Shown here piece by piece: positions 7,249 to 16,735 of a stretch of DNA of 64,000 nucleotides. The translations under genes and the position numbers were made by a program. The notes under the pieces are model-generated. The model did no database searches and was not told where the DNA came from. It was given only the letters and a program-made list of their open reading frames with translations. Positions within the stretch are counted from its first letter, which is position 1. Each line of letters starts with the position of its first letter. This stretch comes from Gemmiger sp. An50 (GTDB lineage: Bacteria > Bacillota > Clostridia > Oscillospirales > Ruminococcaceae), in NCBI RefSeq assembly GCF_002161595.1, contig NZ_NFID01000001.1, positions 310,001 to 374,000 on the forward strand. Direction: 5' to 3'.

Positions 7249-8627
7249 GTTTACCGAAACGAGACGGCGTACATGGCCGTTATTACCTGATTCATAAACC
7301 AGATACGGACCCCGAAGTGCTGGAACAAGCCGATCAATGCATTCAGGATGTGTTGGATGGAACCGCAAAAGAAAACCATTCCGGCTACCCGGTGGTTGTT
7401 CGGAATCAAAACGGAACACCCTTTCTTCCCAGCCAGCTGCTGGAGCGATACCTGTCCAAACTGCCATTGAAAGGATTTCCCTATGCGGATGCGGTCGCCT
7501 TCTGCGATGCCCTGCGGCGTCTGGCGGGCTGGAAGGAGATTGATTACACACTACGGCAGTACATCGAAAAGCAGGTGCAGGATCGGTACTTTGAGGTCGG
7601 AGAGCGGGAGGATGGTTTTACGGTTTTCCCGCCCTGCACTGTGTGGCCCGAGCTGCGGCCGGAGGATGTGGACGAAGGCCTGCTGCGCTTTGCCTGCTAT
7701 GTGGCGGTCTGCTATACGGTGTATGGAGCCAGCTACGACTCTCTCACCACCGAGCACATTCTCGGCCTGGTTTCCCAGCTCCGCCCAGACATGGTGAAGC
7801 AGCTGAAAACGGACGGCAGCGGCAAATTGCCAACGGACATTCAGAAGCGGAAAACGGAGCGTTTTACCGCATCGGCCAATGATGCGTTTGCCACCATCCG
7901 CATCACCGCCAGGGACTCCACGGAGGAGTGCTATGGGAAAATCCTGGACTACCTGTGCGCGGTGCTGGAGCGGGAGGAATTTCCCCGCAGTTACTCGGTG
8001 GAGTTCCGTGGGCCGGAGAAGATTTACCTGTCCATTCCCGGCCTGCCCAAAAAGGGAGTCAATCAGCTCTTTGCCTGCGCTGTGCAGCATCCCAGTCTGC
8101 ATCCGATTATGGAGCGATACGCTCGTCTGGCTATGCGGGAGTTTGAGTGGTACCAAAACCTCGCGGATGAAGCCTGCGCGATGCCCGGCACCTTTGCCGT
8201 GTTTGCTTTAGGGCTGGAGGGACCACAGTGGTGTTCGATGGTGTGCGACTATCTGGATCTATGTGATGATGAACATTCCTCTTTACAGGAGAAGTTCATC
8301 CACGCATTTTTCAAAAAATACGGATTTACCGTTCAGACACTCCCCGTATTGATCCACGGCGTCCAGTCTATGCAGGGTATGAAACCAGCTAAGGAGTTCC
8401 GTACTCTAATTGCCAATGAGGAGAGCCTGAACGCTCTGCTGGAGGTCAAGAGGCATTTAGAGGACTACCTGCCGGAAGAAAATTGCCAGGACAAAAGATC
8501 CCAGGACTTTCTCTGGCAAGATGTGCTCTGGGGCATTTGGGGGCAAGCTGCGCAAAATGGCGGCGGCAAGGTGATCAAAGCAGCACCGGCGGAACTGAGA
8601 GAACAGTATCAGAAAATTTTTCAATAG
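7245..8627 (+). CDS. DUF6138-like protein, tandem paralogue 2 (putative immunity protein)
   Basis: A 460-aa paralogue of the preceding gene, coupled by an ATGA overlap. The shared core runs from about residue 190 to 400 (KRKTERFTASANDAFA, LPKKGVNQLFACAVQHPS, CDYLDLCDDEHSSLQEKF). The N-terminal 180 residues have the same layout but diverge more, and the acidic linker of paralogue 1 is missing. Duplication followed by divergence is typical of immunity proteins tracking different toxins. No signal peptide is visible. Confidence 0.65.
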   Translation: MSLPKRDGVHGRYYLIHKPDTDPEVLEQADQCIQDVLDGTAKENHSGYPVVVRNQNGTPFLPSQLLERYLSKLPLKGFPYADAVAFCDALRRLAGWKEIDYTLRQYIEKQVQDRYFEVGEREDGFTVFPPCTVWPELRPEDVDEGLLRFACYVAVCYTVYGASYDSLTTEHILGLVSQLRPDMVKQLKTDGSGKLPTDIQKRKTERFTASANDAFATIRITARDSTEECYGKILDYLCAVLEREEFPRSYSVEFRGPEKIYLSIPGLPKKGVNQLFACAVQHPSLHPIMERYARLAMREFEWYQNLADEACAMPGTFAVFALGLEGPQWCSMVCDYLDLCDDEHSSLQEKFIHAFFKKYGFTVQTLPVLIHGVQSMQGMKPAKEFRTLIANEESLNALLEVKRHLEDYLPEENCQDKRSQDFLWQDVLWGIWGQAAQNGGGKVIKAAPAELREQYQKIFQ

Positions 8628-8645
8628 AATGTCAGGAGAATTCGG

Positions 8646-9737
8646 ATGAGTGAAGTAAGCTATTCAAATGTACCACCTCTGATGGCTGCCATCCGAGGTG
8701 GCGACATTGAGACACTCCGTTCCCTGCTTCATGCGGGGCATTCTCCCAATGAGCCGCAGTGCTATCAGGTAACGATTGGAGCGTGGCCGCGGGAGGAGGA
8801 AACCTCTCCACTGGAACTGGCGGTGCTGGAAAAGCGGATGGACATGGTGCGGCTGCTGATCGAAGCCGGAGCGGATTTGACCCATAACCCGGAAGAATTG
8901 CTTTACGGTTCCCTGCGCAGTCGAGACCTGACCCTGTTTTCTTTTCTGATCCATGCGGGAGTCAGAATCCCCGCGAAACAAGAGAACATCTACCGGCTGT
9001 TTCTCCATCTGGAAAATCGGCGCGATCCTGATATACTCTCCATTTTGGACAGGCTGGGTATGGATTTGAAACAATATGGCGGAGAAGCCCTGCGCAGTGT
9101 GGCAAGCCAGGGGAATCAGATGCTGGCGGAGTATCTGATTCAAAACGGGGCGGACATCAACTACCACAAGCCGGACATGGTGTTCCCCTACGCTTCCACT
9201 CCTGTCATCGAAGCGGCACGGCACAACGATTTTTCGATGGTGCGCTGGCTCGTGGAGCAGGGCGCAGACATCACCATTTCCGATAAATACGGCGACCGAC
9301 CCTACACCGTGGCAGTACAGAACAAAAATCAGGAAATGGCCGCCTACTTAAAAGCTCTGGAGCCGGAGGAATGGCACAACGAACAGGAAAAGGTGCGTCA
9401 GCTCATGCCTTACAAGCTGCCTGCCAAGCTGGTGGAATACTTAAAGACCGGCCCCTTGCGTTTGGAATTTCCGGAGCGGGAACTGGTGAAATGGGCGGAA
9501 CTTTACCCCTACATGGATGTGCAGGAGATGACCTGGAAGCGGAAAAAACTGCTCTCCCTGATGGCGAAGATGGACAACTACAGCGACTATCTGCTGCTGT
9601 GGAGTCCCAGAGATAAAAAACTGTGGTATCTGGACATCGAGCATGAGGAGTTTCATCCGTTAGCCAGATGGGAGGAATTTATCGCTGACCCCGGAAAATA
9701 TCTCAATGGAATGATCGAGGGCGAGTTTGAGGAATAA
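8646..9737 (+). CDS. Ankyrin-repeat protein (putative immunity protein)
   Basis: This 363-aa cytosolic protein has several ankyrin repeats: PPLMAAIRGGDIETLRSLL near residue 8, SPLELAVLEKRMDMVRLLI near 57, then STPVIEAARHNDFSMVRWLV and DKYGDRPYTVAVQNKNQEMA around 190-240. The C-terminal about 110 residues (from LMPYKLPAKLVEYL) form a separate domain containing YSDYLLLWSPRDKKLWYLD. Ankyrin proteins occur as immunity proteins in bacterial polymorphic-toxin loci. It lies 18 nt after paralogue 2, in the same run. Confidence 0.75.
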   Translation: MSEVSYSNVPPLMAAIRGGDIETLRSLLHAGHSPNEPQCYQVTIGAWPREEETSPLELAVLEKRMDMVRLLIEAGADLTHNPEELLYGSLRSRDLTLFSFLIHAGVRIPAKQENIYRLFLHLENRRDPDILSILDRLGMDLKQYGGEALRSVASQGNQMLAEYLIQNGADINYHKPDMVFPYASTPVIEAARHNDFSMVRWLVEQGADITISDKYGDRPYTVAVQNKNQEMAAYLKALEPEEWHNEQEKVRQLMPYKLPAKLVEYLKTGPLRLEFPERELVKWAELYPYMDVQEMTWKRKKLLSLMAKMDNYSDYLLLWSPRDKKLWYLDIEHEEFHPLARWEEFIADPGKYLNGMIEGEFEE

Positions 9738-9751
9738 GGGGAGAACGCAAT

Positions 9752-10891
9752 ATGACTATGGAACAACTGCCCCCCAAGGGGGTCAAGCGAGAACAGGCCA
9801 TTTTGGAGTTGGGCAAGGCTGAAGCCAACGGCGAACTGCTTCTCCAGCTTGTGAATATGGAAAAGGGCAAGTGCAAGACGGCTGCTCAGAAGGCTCTGGC
9901 GCAGCTGGAGTATGCCCCCGCCGCCCCACTGTGGGCCAAGCTGGTCAAGGGTAAATGGATGGGCAGCCATATCATGGCGGACGCCTGTTCCGACTGCGTG
10001 TCGGAGCAGATCGCCCCGGCCATCTTAAAGACCCTCTCCCGGCTGCTGGACGAGGGGGACACAAAGCCCCTGGAAATCGAACAGTTGAACTTCTGTCTCC
10101 ATCTGATGATGGGGAAAGCCTCGCTCAAAATGCTGGAGGTCTACCGCTTCCTGGCAGAAAACGCCCAGCGGCTCGCCCGGCTTAAACGCGCGCCTGTTTA
10201 TCCGGATGACGACTGCACCTCTTGGTGGATTACGGACGGACTTCGCATTTGGGATGCCACACCCAGGGAAAAAGAGAAAATTCCCGCTGTGGTGCTGACC
10301 GCCTCCCTGATCCGCAACCCGGATGAGCGGCTGCAGGCATTGGCGGATGAGCTGAACGAACGCTGCGGCGGCAGCTGGCTGATCCCGGTCTTTATGAAGG
10401 CGATTCTCACCCAGCCCAAGGAGCAGGTGTATGAGACCTATTCGCCCCTTTTGGGGACTCCAAAGGCGAGCTATCTGTTGAACGCCCTGGGGCTGCTGGA
10501 TTACCGCAGCTATCCGGAGGACTGGGCCTTTGAACGCTCGGGTCCCGACGGGCTGCGCGCCCTGATTTTCTGGGGTGATTACAGCTATGGGACCTATGAC
10601 ACAAGGTTTACGATTGAACGCTATGTGGAGCTGGATGAGCGGTGGCTCTTTGCTCTGGCAAAAGACCCGGAGGGCAAAAAGCCCGCGGTGACATGGCAGA
10701 CCTATAACCGGGGCGGTGTGCTATACGGGAGCTACGACGAAATGCTCATCAGCCTGCTGCCCCGCAAAGTGGAGAACCCAGAACTCAGGCGCGCCCTGCG
10801 GGACTACTTCCGTATTCGCAGCGAAAAAGTGAGCGTGGAAGAAAGTATTACTGTTTACAAAGACGCTGCTGAGCGGTTTGGCGGTGAGTGA
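9752..10891 (+). CDS. Hypothetical helical-repeat protein in immunity array
   Basis: A 379-aa protein starting 14 nt after the ankyrin gene (start context GGGGAGAACGCAAT). The first 180 residues look like HEAT-type helical repeats (KREQAILELGKAEANGELLL, KTAAQKALAQLEYAPAAPLW). The second half contains SYPEDWAFERSGPDGLRALI and FTIERYVELDERWLFALAKD. I do not recognise a named family. It is probably cytosolic; its place in the array is the only functional clue. Confidence 0.6.
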   Translation: MTMEQLPPKGVKREQAILELGKAEANGELLLQLVNMEKGKCKTAAQKALAQLEYAPAAPLWAKLVKGKWMGSHIMADACSDCVSEQIAPAILKTLSRLLDEGDTKPLEIEQLNFCLHLMMGKASLKMLEVYRFLAENAQRLARLKRAPVYPDDDCTSWWITDGLRIWDATPREKEKIPAVVLTASLIRNPDERLQALADELNERCGGSWLIPVFMKAILTQPKEQVYETYSPLLGTPKASYLLNALGLLDYRSYPEDWAFERSGPDGLRALIFWGDYSYGTYDTRFTIERYVELDERWLFALAKDPEGKKPAVTWQTYNRGGVLYGSYDEMLISLLPRKVENPELRRALRDYFRIRSEKVSVEESITVYKDAAERFGGE

Positions 10892-10952
10892 GAAAAAAAT
10901 ATCAAGAAGGCAAGTGCCTGAACTGTGAACTACGAAGAAAGGAAGACACAAA

Positions 10953-11279
10953 ATGAAAACCTTTGATCCCGATTACAAACTGCTGGACGAGATGTATCAG
11001 GATGATTACTATCCAGTTTTTCTGGTAGACAAGGTAAAGGACGAACTCCAGAAGGTCATCGACCTGCTGGAGAGCGGCGAAACCGACACCGAAGTGGTGC
11101 AGGAAAAGCTGGACGAAGCAGTTTGCGGCATCAATGACCTCCAGGACGAATTTTACGAGAACAACAGTGAGATTGAAACGGTAGCCCGGGACTGCATCGG
11201 CGTCACTGTAGACTACATTTTGAAGTGGTTTGGCATTCCGATTGACATGGAGGAGGCTATCCGGGAACGGGACTGGTGA
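10953..11279 (+). CDS. DUF5713 family protein (putative immunity protein)
   Basis: The 108-aa sequence matches what I remember of DUF5713: an N-terminal DPDYKLLDEMYQDDYYPVF, a central LDEAVCGINDLQDEFYENNS, the strongly conserved SEIETVARDCIG, and the terminal RDW. GAAAGGA precedes the ATG. The small, acidic, all-helical character fits an immunity protein that binds its toxin directly. Its last 4 nt overlap the next gene's GTG start. Confidence 0.7.
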   Translation: MKTFDPDYKLLDEMYQDDYYPVFLVDKVKDELQKVIDLLESGETDTEVVQEKLDEAVCGINDLQDEFYENNSEIETVARDCIGVTVDYILKWFGIPIDMEEAIRERDW

Positions 11280-12046
11280 CTTTTATGAAAATGGAGCCCT
11301 CTTTTTGCACGGCGGTCTTTTGGCGTGGCGGAGAAAAGATTGATCTGAATGGGCGAAAGCCGGATGCGGTACGGTGTCTGTCTGTGACGGGAGAGCGGAA
11401 GGTGAATCTGTCCTTCCTGCGAGATTATCCCAATCTGGAGGAACTGACCCTGATGGAAAAGTGTGAGGGTGTAGAAGTTCTCTCCGAGCTAAAGCAGCTT
11501 CATACACTGTCCCTATGGCTGTCGGCCCCTGTTTCCTGGGACAATGTTTCTCTCCCCGGCCTGCGTGTTCTCCACCTGCGTGGAGAAAAGAATGGCGACA
11601 TCACCCCACTTCTCACCAGCATTACCTATCTCCATTTGGAGGAAATGCGGAAAACGGAAGATCTTGCCCCTTTCCTGACTCCGGCGACCCGGCTTCAGAA
11701 ACTCTATCTCCAGTCACTCCCAGCTGTGCAGGAACTACCGGCTCTGGATGGGCTTCCTTCCCTTTATGCCCTGAAACTCTATGAGCTGCATAAACTAAAC
11801 GATTTGTCCGCCCTCTCCCACAGCCATTTGCGCTGCTTTGCCGCCTCTCTGATCGGGGATAAACTCTCCGCCCAGGCGCTGGCAGATGCTGTGATGGCGA
11901 TTCCCAATCTGGAGGCAGCCGCGCTCCAGCTGGCGGATCGCTCCGAGCGGCGCTATGGCGGCATCCAAAAAGCCTTTGCCGCCGCTGGGAAATCCGCATT
12001 GCTGCGGGAGGAAATCAGTGCTTTGACCACATGGCTGTCGCTGTAA
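11276..12046 (+). CDS. Leucine-rich-repeat protein (putative immunity protein)
   Basis: The start is GTG 11276 overlapping the previous stop (GTGA), or ATG 11285; up to 256 aa. Degenerate leucine-rich repeats run from about residue 40 to 190: LSFLRDYPNLEELTLM, LSELKQLHTLSLWL, VSLPGLRVLHLRG, LPSLYALKLYEL. The C-terminus (MAIPNLEAAALQLADRSERRYGGI) is a capping region. LRR proteins bind protein partners, fitting toxin neutralisation. No membrane segment. Confidence 0.7.
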   Translation: MTFMKMEPSFCTAVFWRGGEKIDLNGRKPDAVRCLSVTGERKVNLSFLRDYPNLEELTLMEKCEGVEVLSELKQLHTLSLWLSAPVSWDNVSLPGLRVLHLRGEKNGDITPLLTSITYLHLEEMRKTEDLAPFLTPATRLQKLYLQSLPAVQELPALDGLPSLYALKLYELHKLNDLSALSHSHLRCFAASLIGDKLSAQALADAVMAIPNLEAAALQLADRSERRYGGIQKAFAAAGKSALLREEISALTTWLSL

Positions 12047-12070
12047 CCTGGGGATTGGGGCAAGAATGAT

Positions 12071-12535
12071 ATGGAACAGTTTTTTGAACATTCCGATTTG
12101 GGATTGGGAGCACTGACCTTTCAGAAAGGACCAGGGACCATCCACTGCTGGACTGGAAGAATCGCAGACACAGAGATCCTGTTTTCCATTATTTTGAACA
12201 CATCTGAACTCCGGTCGGCAAACCTGGATTTTATCCGTTCTGTGCTTCAAAACTGGCGGGAGTATCTTTCAAAAGCGGAGCATGAGATTCAGGCGCAGAT
12301 TGGTAAAAGCCCTGAGAAGTTTGGATTGCAGCGCGCTCCATTCCCTGAAACGGAGATTCCCGCCGAGCAGCCGCAATTTCTGTTTTATGATGAGACAGAA
12401 TGGGGCCTGCACTTTGAGATTTGTACCCTTCCTGTGGGGGAGCCATTTGGACTTATGGTTGAGTTTTCAGGGGACACGCCAACGGATGTATATGGCTTGT
12501 CGGAAGCGGAAGAAATAGAAGCGGACATGGAATGA
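12071..12535 (+). CDS. Hypothetical protein in immunity array (154 aa)
   Basis: A 154-aa acidic protein starting 24 nt after the LRR gene. It begins MEQFFEHSDLGLGALTF and contains a beta-rich middle (WGLHFEICTLPVGEPFGLMV) and an acidic tail. I recognise no family. Size, acidity and context are those of a single-domain immunity protein. Confidence 0.6.
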   Translation: MEQFFEHSDLGLGALTFQKGPGTIHCWTGRIADTEILFSIILNTSELRSANLDFIRSVLQNWREYLSKAEHEIQAQIGKSPEKFGLQRAPFPETEIPAEQPQFLFYDETEWGLHFEICTLPVGEPFGLMVEFSGDTPTDVYGLSEAEEIEADME

Positions 12536-12554
12536 TATAAAGGAGCCGATCAGA

Positions 12555-13229
12555 TTGTGTGGGAATGCGAAAATTCTTTGTCCTTACTGTTTGACGAGAG
12601 AAATTGACCCGGCACAGGCGATATGCTCTGCTTGTTATTCAAAAGAGGATAAATGGGAGCGAGGCAGTTGGGATGACCTACGCAAGCGCAAGAATGCCGA
12701 TGAAATCCAGATGTTTACCATAGCCAAAAAAGTAGATGAAGCGTTCCAGATACCAGAAAATGAAGCTTATGCCTGTATAGAGAAACACGAAATGATTCAG
12801 GCTAAGGCCTTGGAACGGGAAATGGAGGCTTTTCACCGGCGGCGCATCCTTTGTATGGTGGAGATATTTTCCAAGATTGATTGCGGCATCCTCTTTTCTG
12901 GCTATGTAGAACTGGATACCTATTTCAAGAATGTGTGGGATTATGCCCATCAGCGCATTGCCGCAGAACAGCTCAGAGAGGTTCAGGAGTATCTGCGGTC
13001 ACAGATTCCATGGAAATCCCTATCCAGTCAGCGGATGGATCTGGGGGCAGAACTTCTCAACTTTTGGTGCGGAGAAGATGAGTTGGATTGGGGCTATTCT
13101 CAATATTTTGAGATTGCAGCAGGTAATCTCAAGCCGTTTCTTGCAATGACCTTATTCACAGAGATTCTGTGTAAGCATTTTCCAGATGTAATGTCTGCGC
13201 CAGTCAAGCGGCTGAGCAGCAAACTTTGA
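12555..13229 (+). CDS. Zinc-ribbon-containing hypothetical protein
   Basis: The best start is TTG 12555, about 9 nt after AAAGGAG; no ATG is well placed. The 224-aa product opens with two Cys pairs (LCPYC and CSACY, about 17 residues apart) that should bind a structural zinc. The remainder is helical (EREMEAFHRRRILCMVEIF, YAHQRIAAEQLREVQEYL). I do not recognise the family. It is part of the immunity run, 20 nt after the preceding gene. Confidence 0.6.
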   Translation: MCGNAKILCPYCLTREIDPAQAICSACYSKEDKWERGSWDDLRKRKNADEIQMFTIAKKVDEAFQIPENEAYACIEKHEMIQAKALEREMEAFHRRRILCMVEIFSKIDCGILFSGYVELDTYFKNVWDYAHQRIAAEQLREVQEYLRSQIPWKSLSSQRMDLGAELLNFWCGEDELDWGYSQYFEIAAGNLKPFLAMTLFTEILCKHFPDVMSAPVKRLSSKL

Positions 13230-13252
13230 GGCACTAAAAAGGGGGTACTTTC

Positions 13253-15685
13253 ATGCCAGACTGGTCGCAAATCATATCCGATGCGCTGGACATTCTAAAA
13301 TTTGACGGAGCCGTACAGGACACTCTGGCGGAACTTCGAGGGAAATGGGGCGCGCAGGTCCCGGCGCTGCTGGATGAACGCTTTGATGCCGTTGGCGTTC
13401 AGTATATGAAGCTATCCCATGAAAAAGGGGCGGCGGCATTGGGGCAGGAGCTGTCTGCCTTCGGCTGGGCGCTGTATAACCTGGATGATGAGGACGAGTA
13501 TCTGTTTGCCTTGATCCCAGAGGAAGAACGCAGCGAATGGGAACGCTACTGCAAAAAGCAGGGGCAATATTGCCACCTGATGAAACAGCAAGGGCGAAAA
13601 TGGGGCGACCATGCCAAGGAGCAGAACCCTGGGAAGCTGATGCCCTGCGAGGAATACATACTTCAGGATGAGTACGATTATTTCTTCAACTCCCTGGCGG
13701 GTGATTTTGCAGCGGGCGAATGGAAAAACCAGGATGCAGAAGAATGGAAAAACGGCTGTGTGGCCGATCTGCGCCAGCGTCCGCCCCAGGTGACCCGCGC
13801 CCACAGTTTGCCGCACCTTGGGTGCCTCACTTATTCCGCAGAAAATGGACTCTATGCCGCGTCCAGAGCCGCTGGCAGCGGGACTATTGGGCGGGCATTA
13901 CTGAGCAAGAATCCGGCTACCCTCAACTGGTTCGAGCCGTCCCCCATTGGATATGACGGTCCGCCCCGGACCCTGTGCTGGGCTGACCATTCCCTCTGGG
14001 TGGGTGATCCCACCAACGCTACACGGATTGAACTGACAGACCGGGGCGCCTGCCAGGATGTGAAAAACTGGACTCTGCCGGAAGATGGATGGAGCACCAA
14101 ATACCATTGCGGCATTACGACAGACGGTCTGGGCCGGGTCTACTTTTCCAACGAGTGGTACAAGGGGCAGATTTACCGCTGGGAAAACGGCAAGGTAACA
14201 AAACACACCTTCTCTCTGGACGGATACGACCATCTCTCCGAGGCCGTTCCCGTTCCCGGCACAGGCCGCATTACCATGATCCACGCAGTCAGTGGCAAGG
14301 GGCGGATGGAAGAATGCCTGCTGGAACTGGACATGGACACCAGGCGGTGCCGCATCGCCCCCCTGCCCGGAATGGGCGAGGGGCTGAAACTACGCTGGTT
14401 TACCGGGGACTGGCTGCTGGTGCAGGGAAACGGCGAAATCCTCTCCGATGACTTTGCTCAGCTCATAAATAGGAACACCCGTGAAGTGCTGCGTATCCGT
14501 CCGGGAATGTTCGGCGGGGAGAAAATGCAGCACATTGGAATACTCACCGATGGCACGGTGGTCATCGTCACCCGGCGGGATAGGGTTGGGCCGGTATTTC
14601 GTTATCCCATCGACTTCTGGGGCTTCCTGCGGACGGCAAACAAGCCCAAAAAGCTGGAATGGCTGGAGTACAAAGAAATGTACCCAAATCTGCCCATCTT
14701 CCTACCGCCCAAGGCCACAGAGCGAAAAATCATTCTCAAAAAAGACAGCCTGACCATCCTGGGGTCGGTATTTACGCCGCCGTTTACCCTTTCGCAGCTT
14801 TCGGAAAAGCTGGGGCCCGCCCGCATTGTCCTGCAAAATGGAACACGGAAAAGCCCCATTACAGGCCGAGAGAGTCCCTATACCCAGGCCCTTGCTTTGT
14901 GGGACGAACTTGGACTCCAGGGCTGGTTGGATGAAGATGAGCAGATTATCAAAACCCTTGGTGTCCGGGTAGCGGCACTGGGAGAGTATGCGGTTCGGCA
15001 GACATTTGACGGAGCGGTTTGGATCGGGTCCAAGGACTACCGGGAGGCCAGCTGGAAGGATTTCGCCGGATTTGCCCATACCCTCAAATTAGGCGGCTTT
15101 ACCGTTTATACCCGCTTGCCGGGTCCTGTTTCAGAGGAGCAGTCAGCGCAGAAAGCAAAGCTGGAGACCCTCTCCGCCATGGTGCAGATCAGCTGGAAAG
15201 AGCCAGAGCAAAAGGCAGCGAAAGCGCAGAAATACAAGTTATCCAAGCCGACTGAACCAGTGCTCACCTTTACCAGCTTCAACTTCAAGCTGGCGGTCAT
15301 GGAAGTCCTGATGTACGAGAAAGGCTTACTGGCTCCTGAACTGGATGCCCATGAGTTTGCCAGAGAGTATAGCCGACGCAAGATCGACATTGGCGCGGAA
15401 GGGTATGAACCCATCCCAGAGATTCGGAAGTGGCTGGAAAAATACCCGGTTCCGGCGCGGCTGGCTCCAGAGATCACAGAGATCGAGATGGATGGCGGCA
15501 GCGAGATTTATACCCAGCTCTGTCCGTTCTGGGATGGCGAGGATGGAGCCTTTGATCTTAATACCATTACTGAGGCGGAACTGCGCCAGTTCCCCAATCT
15601 CAAACATATTACTCTCATGTCCTCCAAGCCGGAACAGGTGCTGCCGGTTCTGGAACGGTGCAGTATCAAGGTAGACTTGCTGTGA
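13253..15685 (+). CDS. Large multidomain protein with propeller-like centre and DUF6892-like C-terminus
   Basis: An 810-aa protein with GGGGGT before ATG. Residues about 1-170 are helical. Residues about 180-480 contain repeated beta motifs (RTLCWADHSLWVGDPTNA, GLGRVYFSNEWYKGQIYRW, GDWLLVQGNGEIL) that look like a beta-propeller. From about 670 the sequence (FNFKLAVMEVLMYEKGLL, YTQLCPFWDGEDGAFDL, FPNLKHITLM) fits my memory of DUF6892, which I associate with immunity genes; this label is tentative. Fusion of several domains is typical of polyimmunity proteins. Probably cytosolic. Confidence 0.6.
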   Translation: MPDWSQIISDALDILKFDGAVQDTLAELRGKWGAQVPALLDERFDAVGVQYMKLSHEKGAAALGQELSAFGWALYNLDDEDEYLFALIPEEERSEWERYCKKQGQYCHLMKQQGRKWGDHAKEQNPGKLMPCEEYILQDEYDYFFNSLAGDFAAGEWKNQDAEEWKNGCVADLRQRPPQVTRAHSLPHLGCLTYSAENGLYAASRAAGSGTIGRALLSKNPATLNWFEPSPIGYDGPPRTLCWADHSLWVGDPTNATRIELTDRGACQDVKNWTLPEDGWSTKYHCGITTDGLGRVYFSNEWYKGQIYRWENGKVTKHTFSLDGYDHLSEAVPVPGTGRITMIHAVSGKGRMEECLLELDMDTRRCRIAPLPGMGEGLKLRWFTGDWLLVQGNGEILSDDFAQLINRNTREVLRIRPGMFGGEKMQHIGILTDGTVVIVTRRDRVGPVFRYPIDFWGFLRTANKPKKLEWLEYKEMYPNLPIFLPPKATERKIILKKDSLTILGSVFTPPFTLSQLSEKLGPARIVLQNGTRKSPITGRESPYTQALALWDELGLQGWLDEDEQIIKTLGVRVAALGEYAVRQTFDGAVWIGSKDYREASWKDFAGFAHTLKLGGFTVYTRLPGPVSEEQSAQKAKLETLSAMVQISWKEPEQKAAKAQKYKLSKPTEPVLTFTSFNFKLAVMEVLMYEKGLLAPELDAHEFAREYSRRKIDIGAEGYEPIPEIRKWLEKYPVPARLAPEITEIEMDGGSEIYTQLCPFWDGEDGAFDLNTITEAELRQFPNLKHITLMSSKPEQVLPVLERCSIKVDLL

Positions 15686-15694
15686 GGTAAAAGT

Positions 15695-16726
15695 ATGAAA
15701 GCGAAACTAAACGTGATAAAGAACTGGGAGTTCGAGGAATTTGAACTGACGGGAACTTCCTTCAAATACAGCCCGACTGGATGCAAGGGTATGGTAGCCC
15801 GCGGTGAGGATGAAATTGTGTTTTGGACCTATCATCTCTCGCAAAAGTGCAGCGGCGTTTTGTGGGTCAAAGGCGAAGTTTCCAGGTGGATTCCCAGCCC
15901 AGAGCCGAAAGAGCAGCAAGATGTTTGGGAAGTTCCTGTCTTGCTCTCATGCGACAGAGGAATACTATTGGTTTGCCCGGCCAGTAAATCCCTTTGGTGG
16001 ATGCCGCAGATGGATGGAGAGTGGATTCCGATCTCCATGGATAACTGGTGTGCCCAGGGTATTCCCAAGCCGGTGGCAGTCACCGGAAGCCAGGGCGTTT
16101 TCCCTATTGTGTGCCGAGTGGACAACTCCGCTGATGCGACCAACAGTTTTACCAGCCTGACGGTAGACTTTGAAACCATGACTGCACACTGGGCAGAAAG
16201 CGGCTCTTGCGTATACAGCAAAGCAGGAACCCGACAGACCCATTTGGCGGCGGTAGAGCGAGCTGGCGGCAATTTTGCCCAGGCAGACTTTCACTACAAC
16301 TATCCTATGATTGGCTCCATACTGGAACAGAATGGACAGTTTTATGCCTTTTTGGAAAGCAGCACTATCAATCCGGCGGGTCTTTCTCTCATGGGCTACT
16401 ATTGGTATCTGGAACTGGAGGAAAACGGACTATTCAAAAAGAAACTGTGGGGTAAAGATAATTTAAGCCGCCTGCCCGGAAAACACGGGATGCGCGGAAA
16501 ATTCTCCGGTGGCAGGACTTACCTGATCCTATCTCCCATTTTTAAGAATGATGACTGGAAGGGTAAACAAAAGCTGCTGCGCCTTTCGGATTTGGTGCTG
16601 ATCGACCTTGCCATGCCCCGTGGATACGCTTCCTTTCATGTGCTGGATGTATGGGGGAACCGGGCATTTCTCAGCGATGAGAAAGACAAGCTGGTTCTTT
16701 GTGAAATGACCTTGGAGCAGTTATGA
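15695..16726 (+). CDS. Hypothetical beta-rich protein in immunity array (343 aa)
   Basis: Starts 9 nt after the previous stop with GAGGTAAA as ribosome site. The 343-aa sequence alternates short strands with Trp/Gly turns (VFWTYHLSQKCSGVLWVKG, GLSLMGYYWYLELEENGLF, FHVLDVWGNRAFLSDEKDKL) and resembles the propeller-like middle of the preceding protein in style, though I cannot show homology by eye. No named family recognised. Confidence 0.55.
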   Translation: MKAKLNVIKNWEFEEFELTGTSFKYSPTGCKGMVARGEDEIVFWTYHLSQKCSGVLWVKGEVSRWIPSPEPKEQQDVWEVPVLLSCDRGILLVCPASKSLWWMPQMDGEWIPISMDNWCAQGIPKPVAVTGSQGVFPIVCRVDNSADATNSFTSLTVDFETMTAHWAESGSCVYSKAGTRQTHLAAVERAGGNFAQADFHYNYPMIGSILEQNGQFYAFLESSTINPAGLSLMGYYWYLELEENGLFKKKLWGKDNLSRLPGKHGMRGKFSGGRTYLILSPIFKNDDWKGKQKLLRLSDLVLIDLAMPRGYASFHVLDVWGNRAFLSDEKDKLVLCEMTLEQL

Positions 16727-16735
16727 GGGCTGAGT

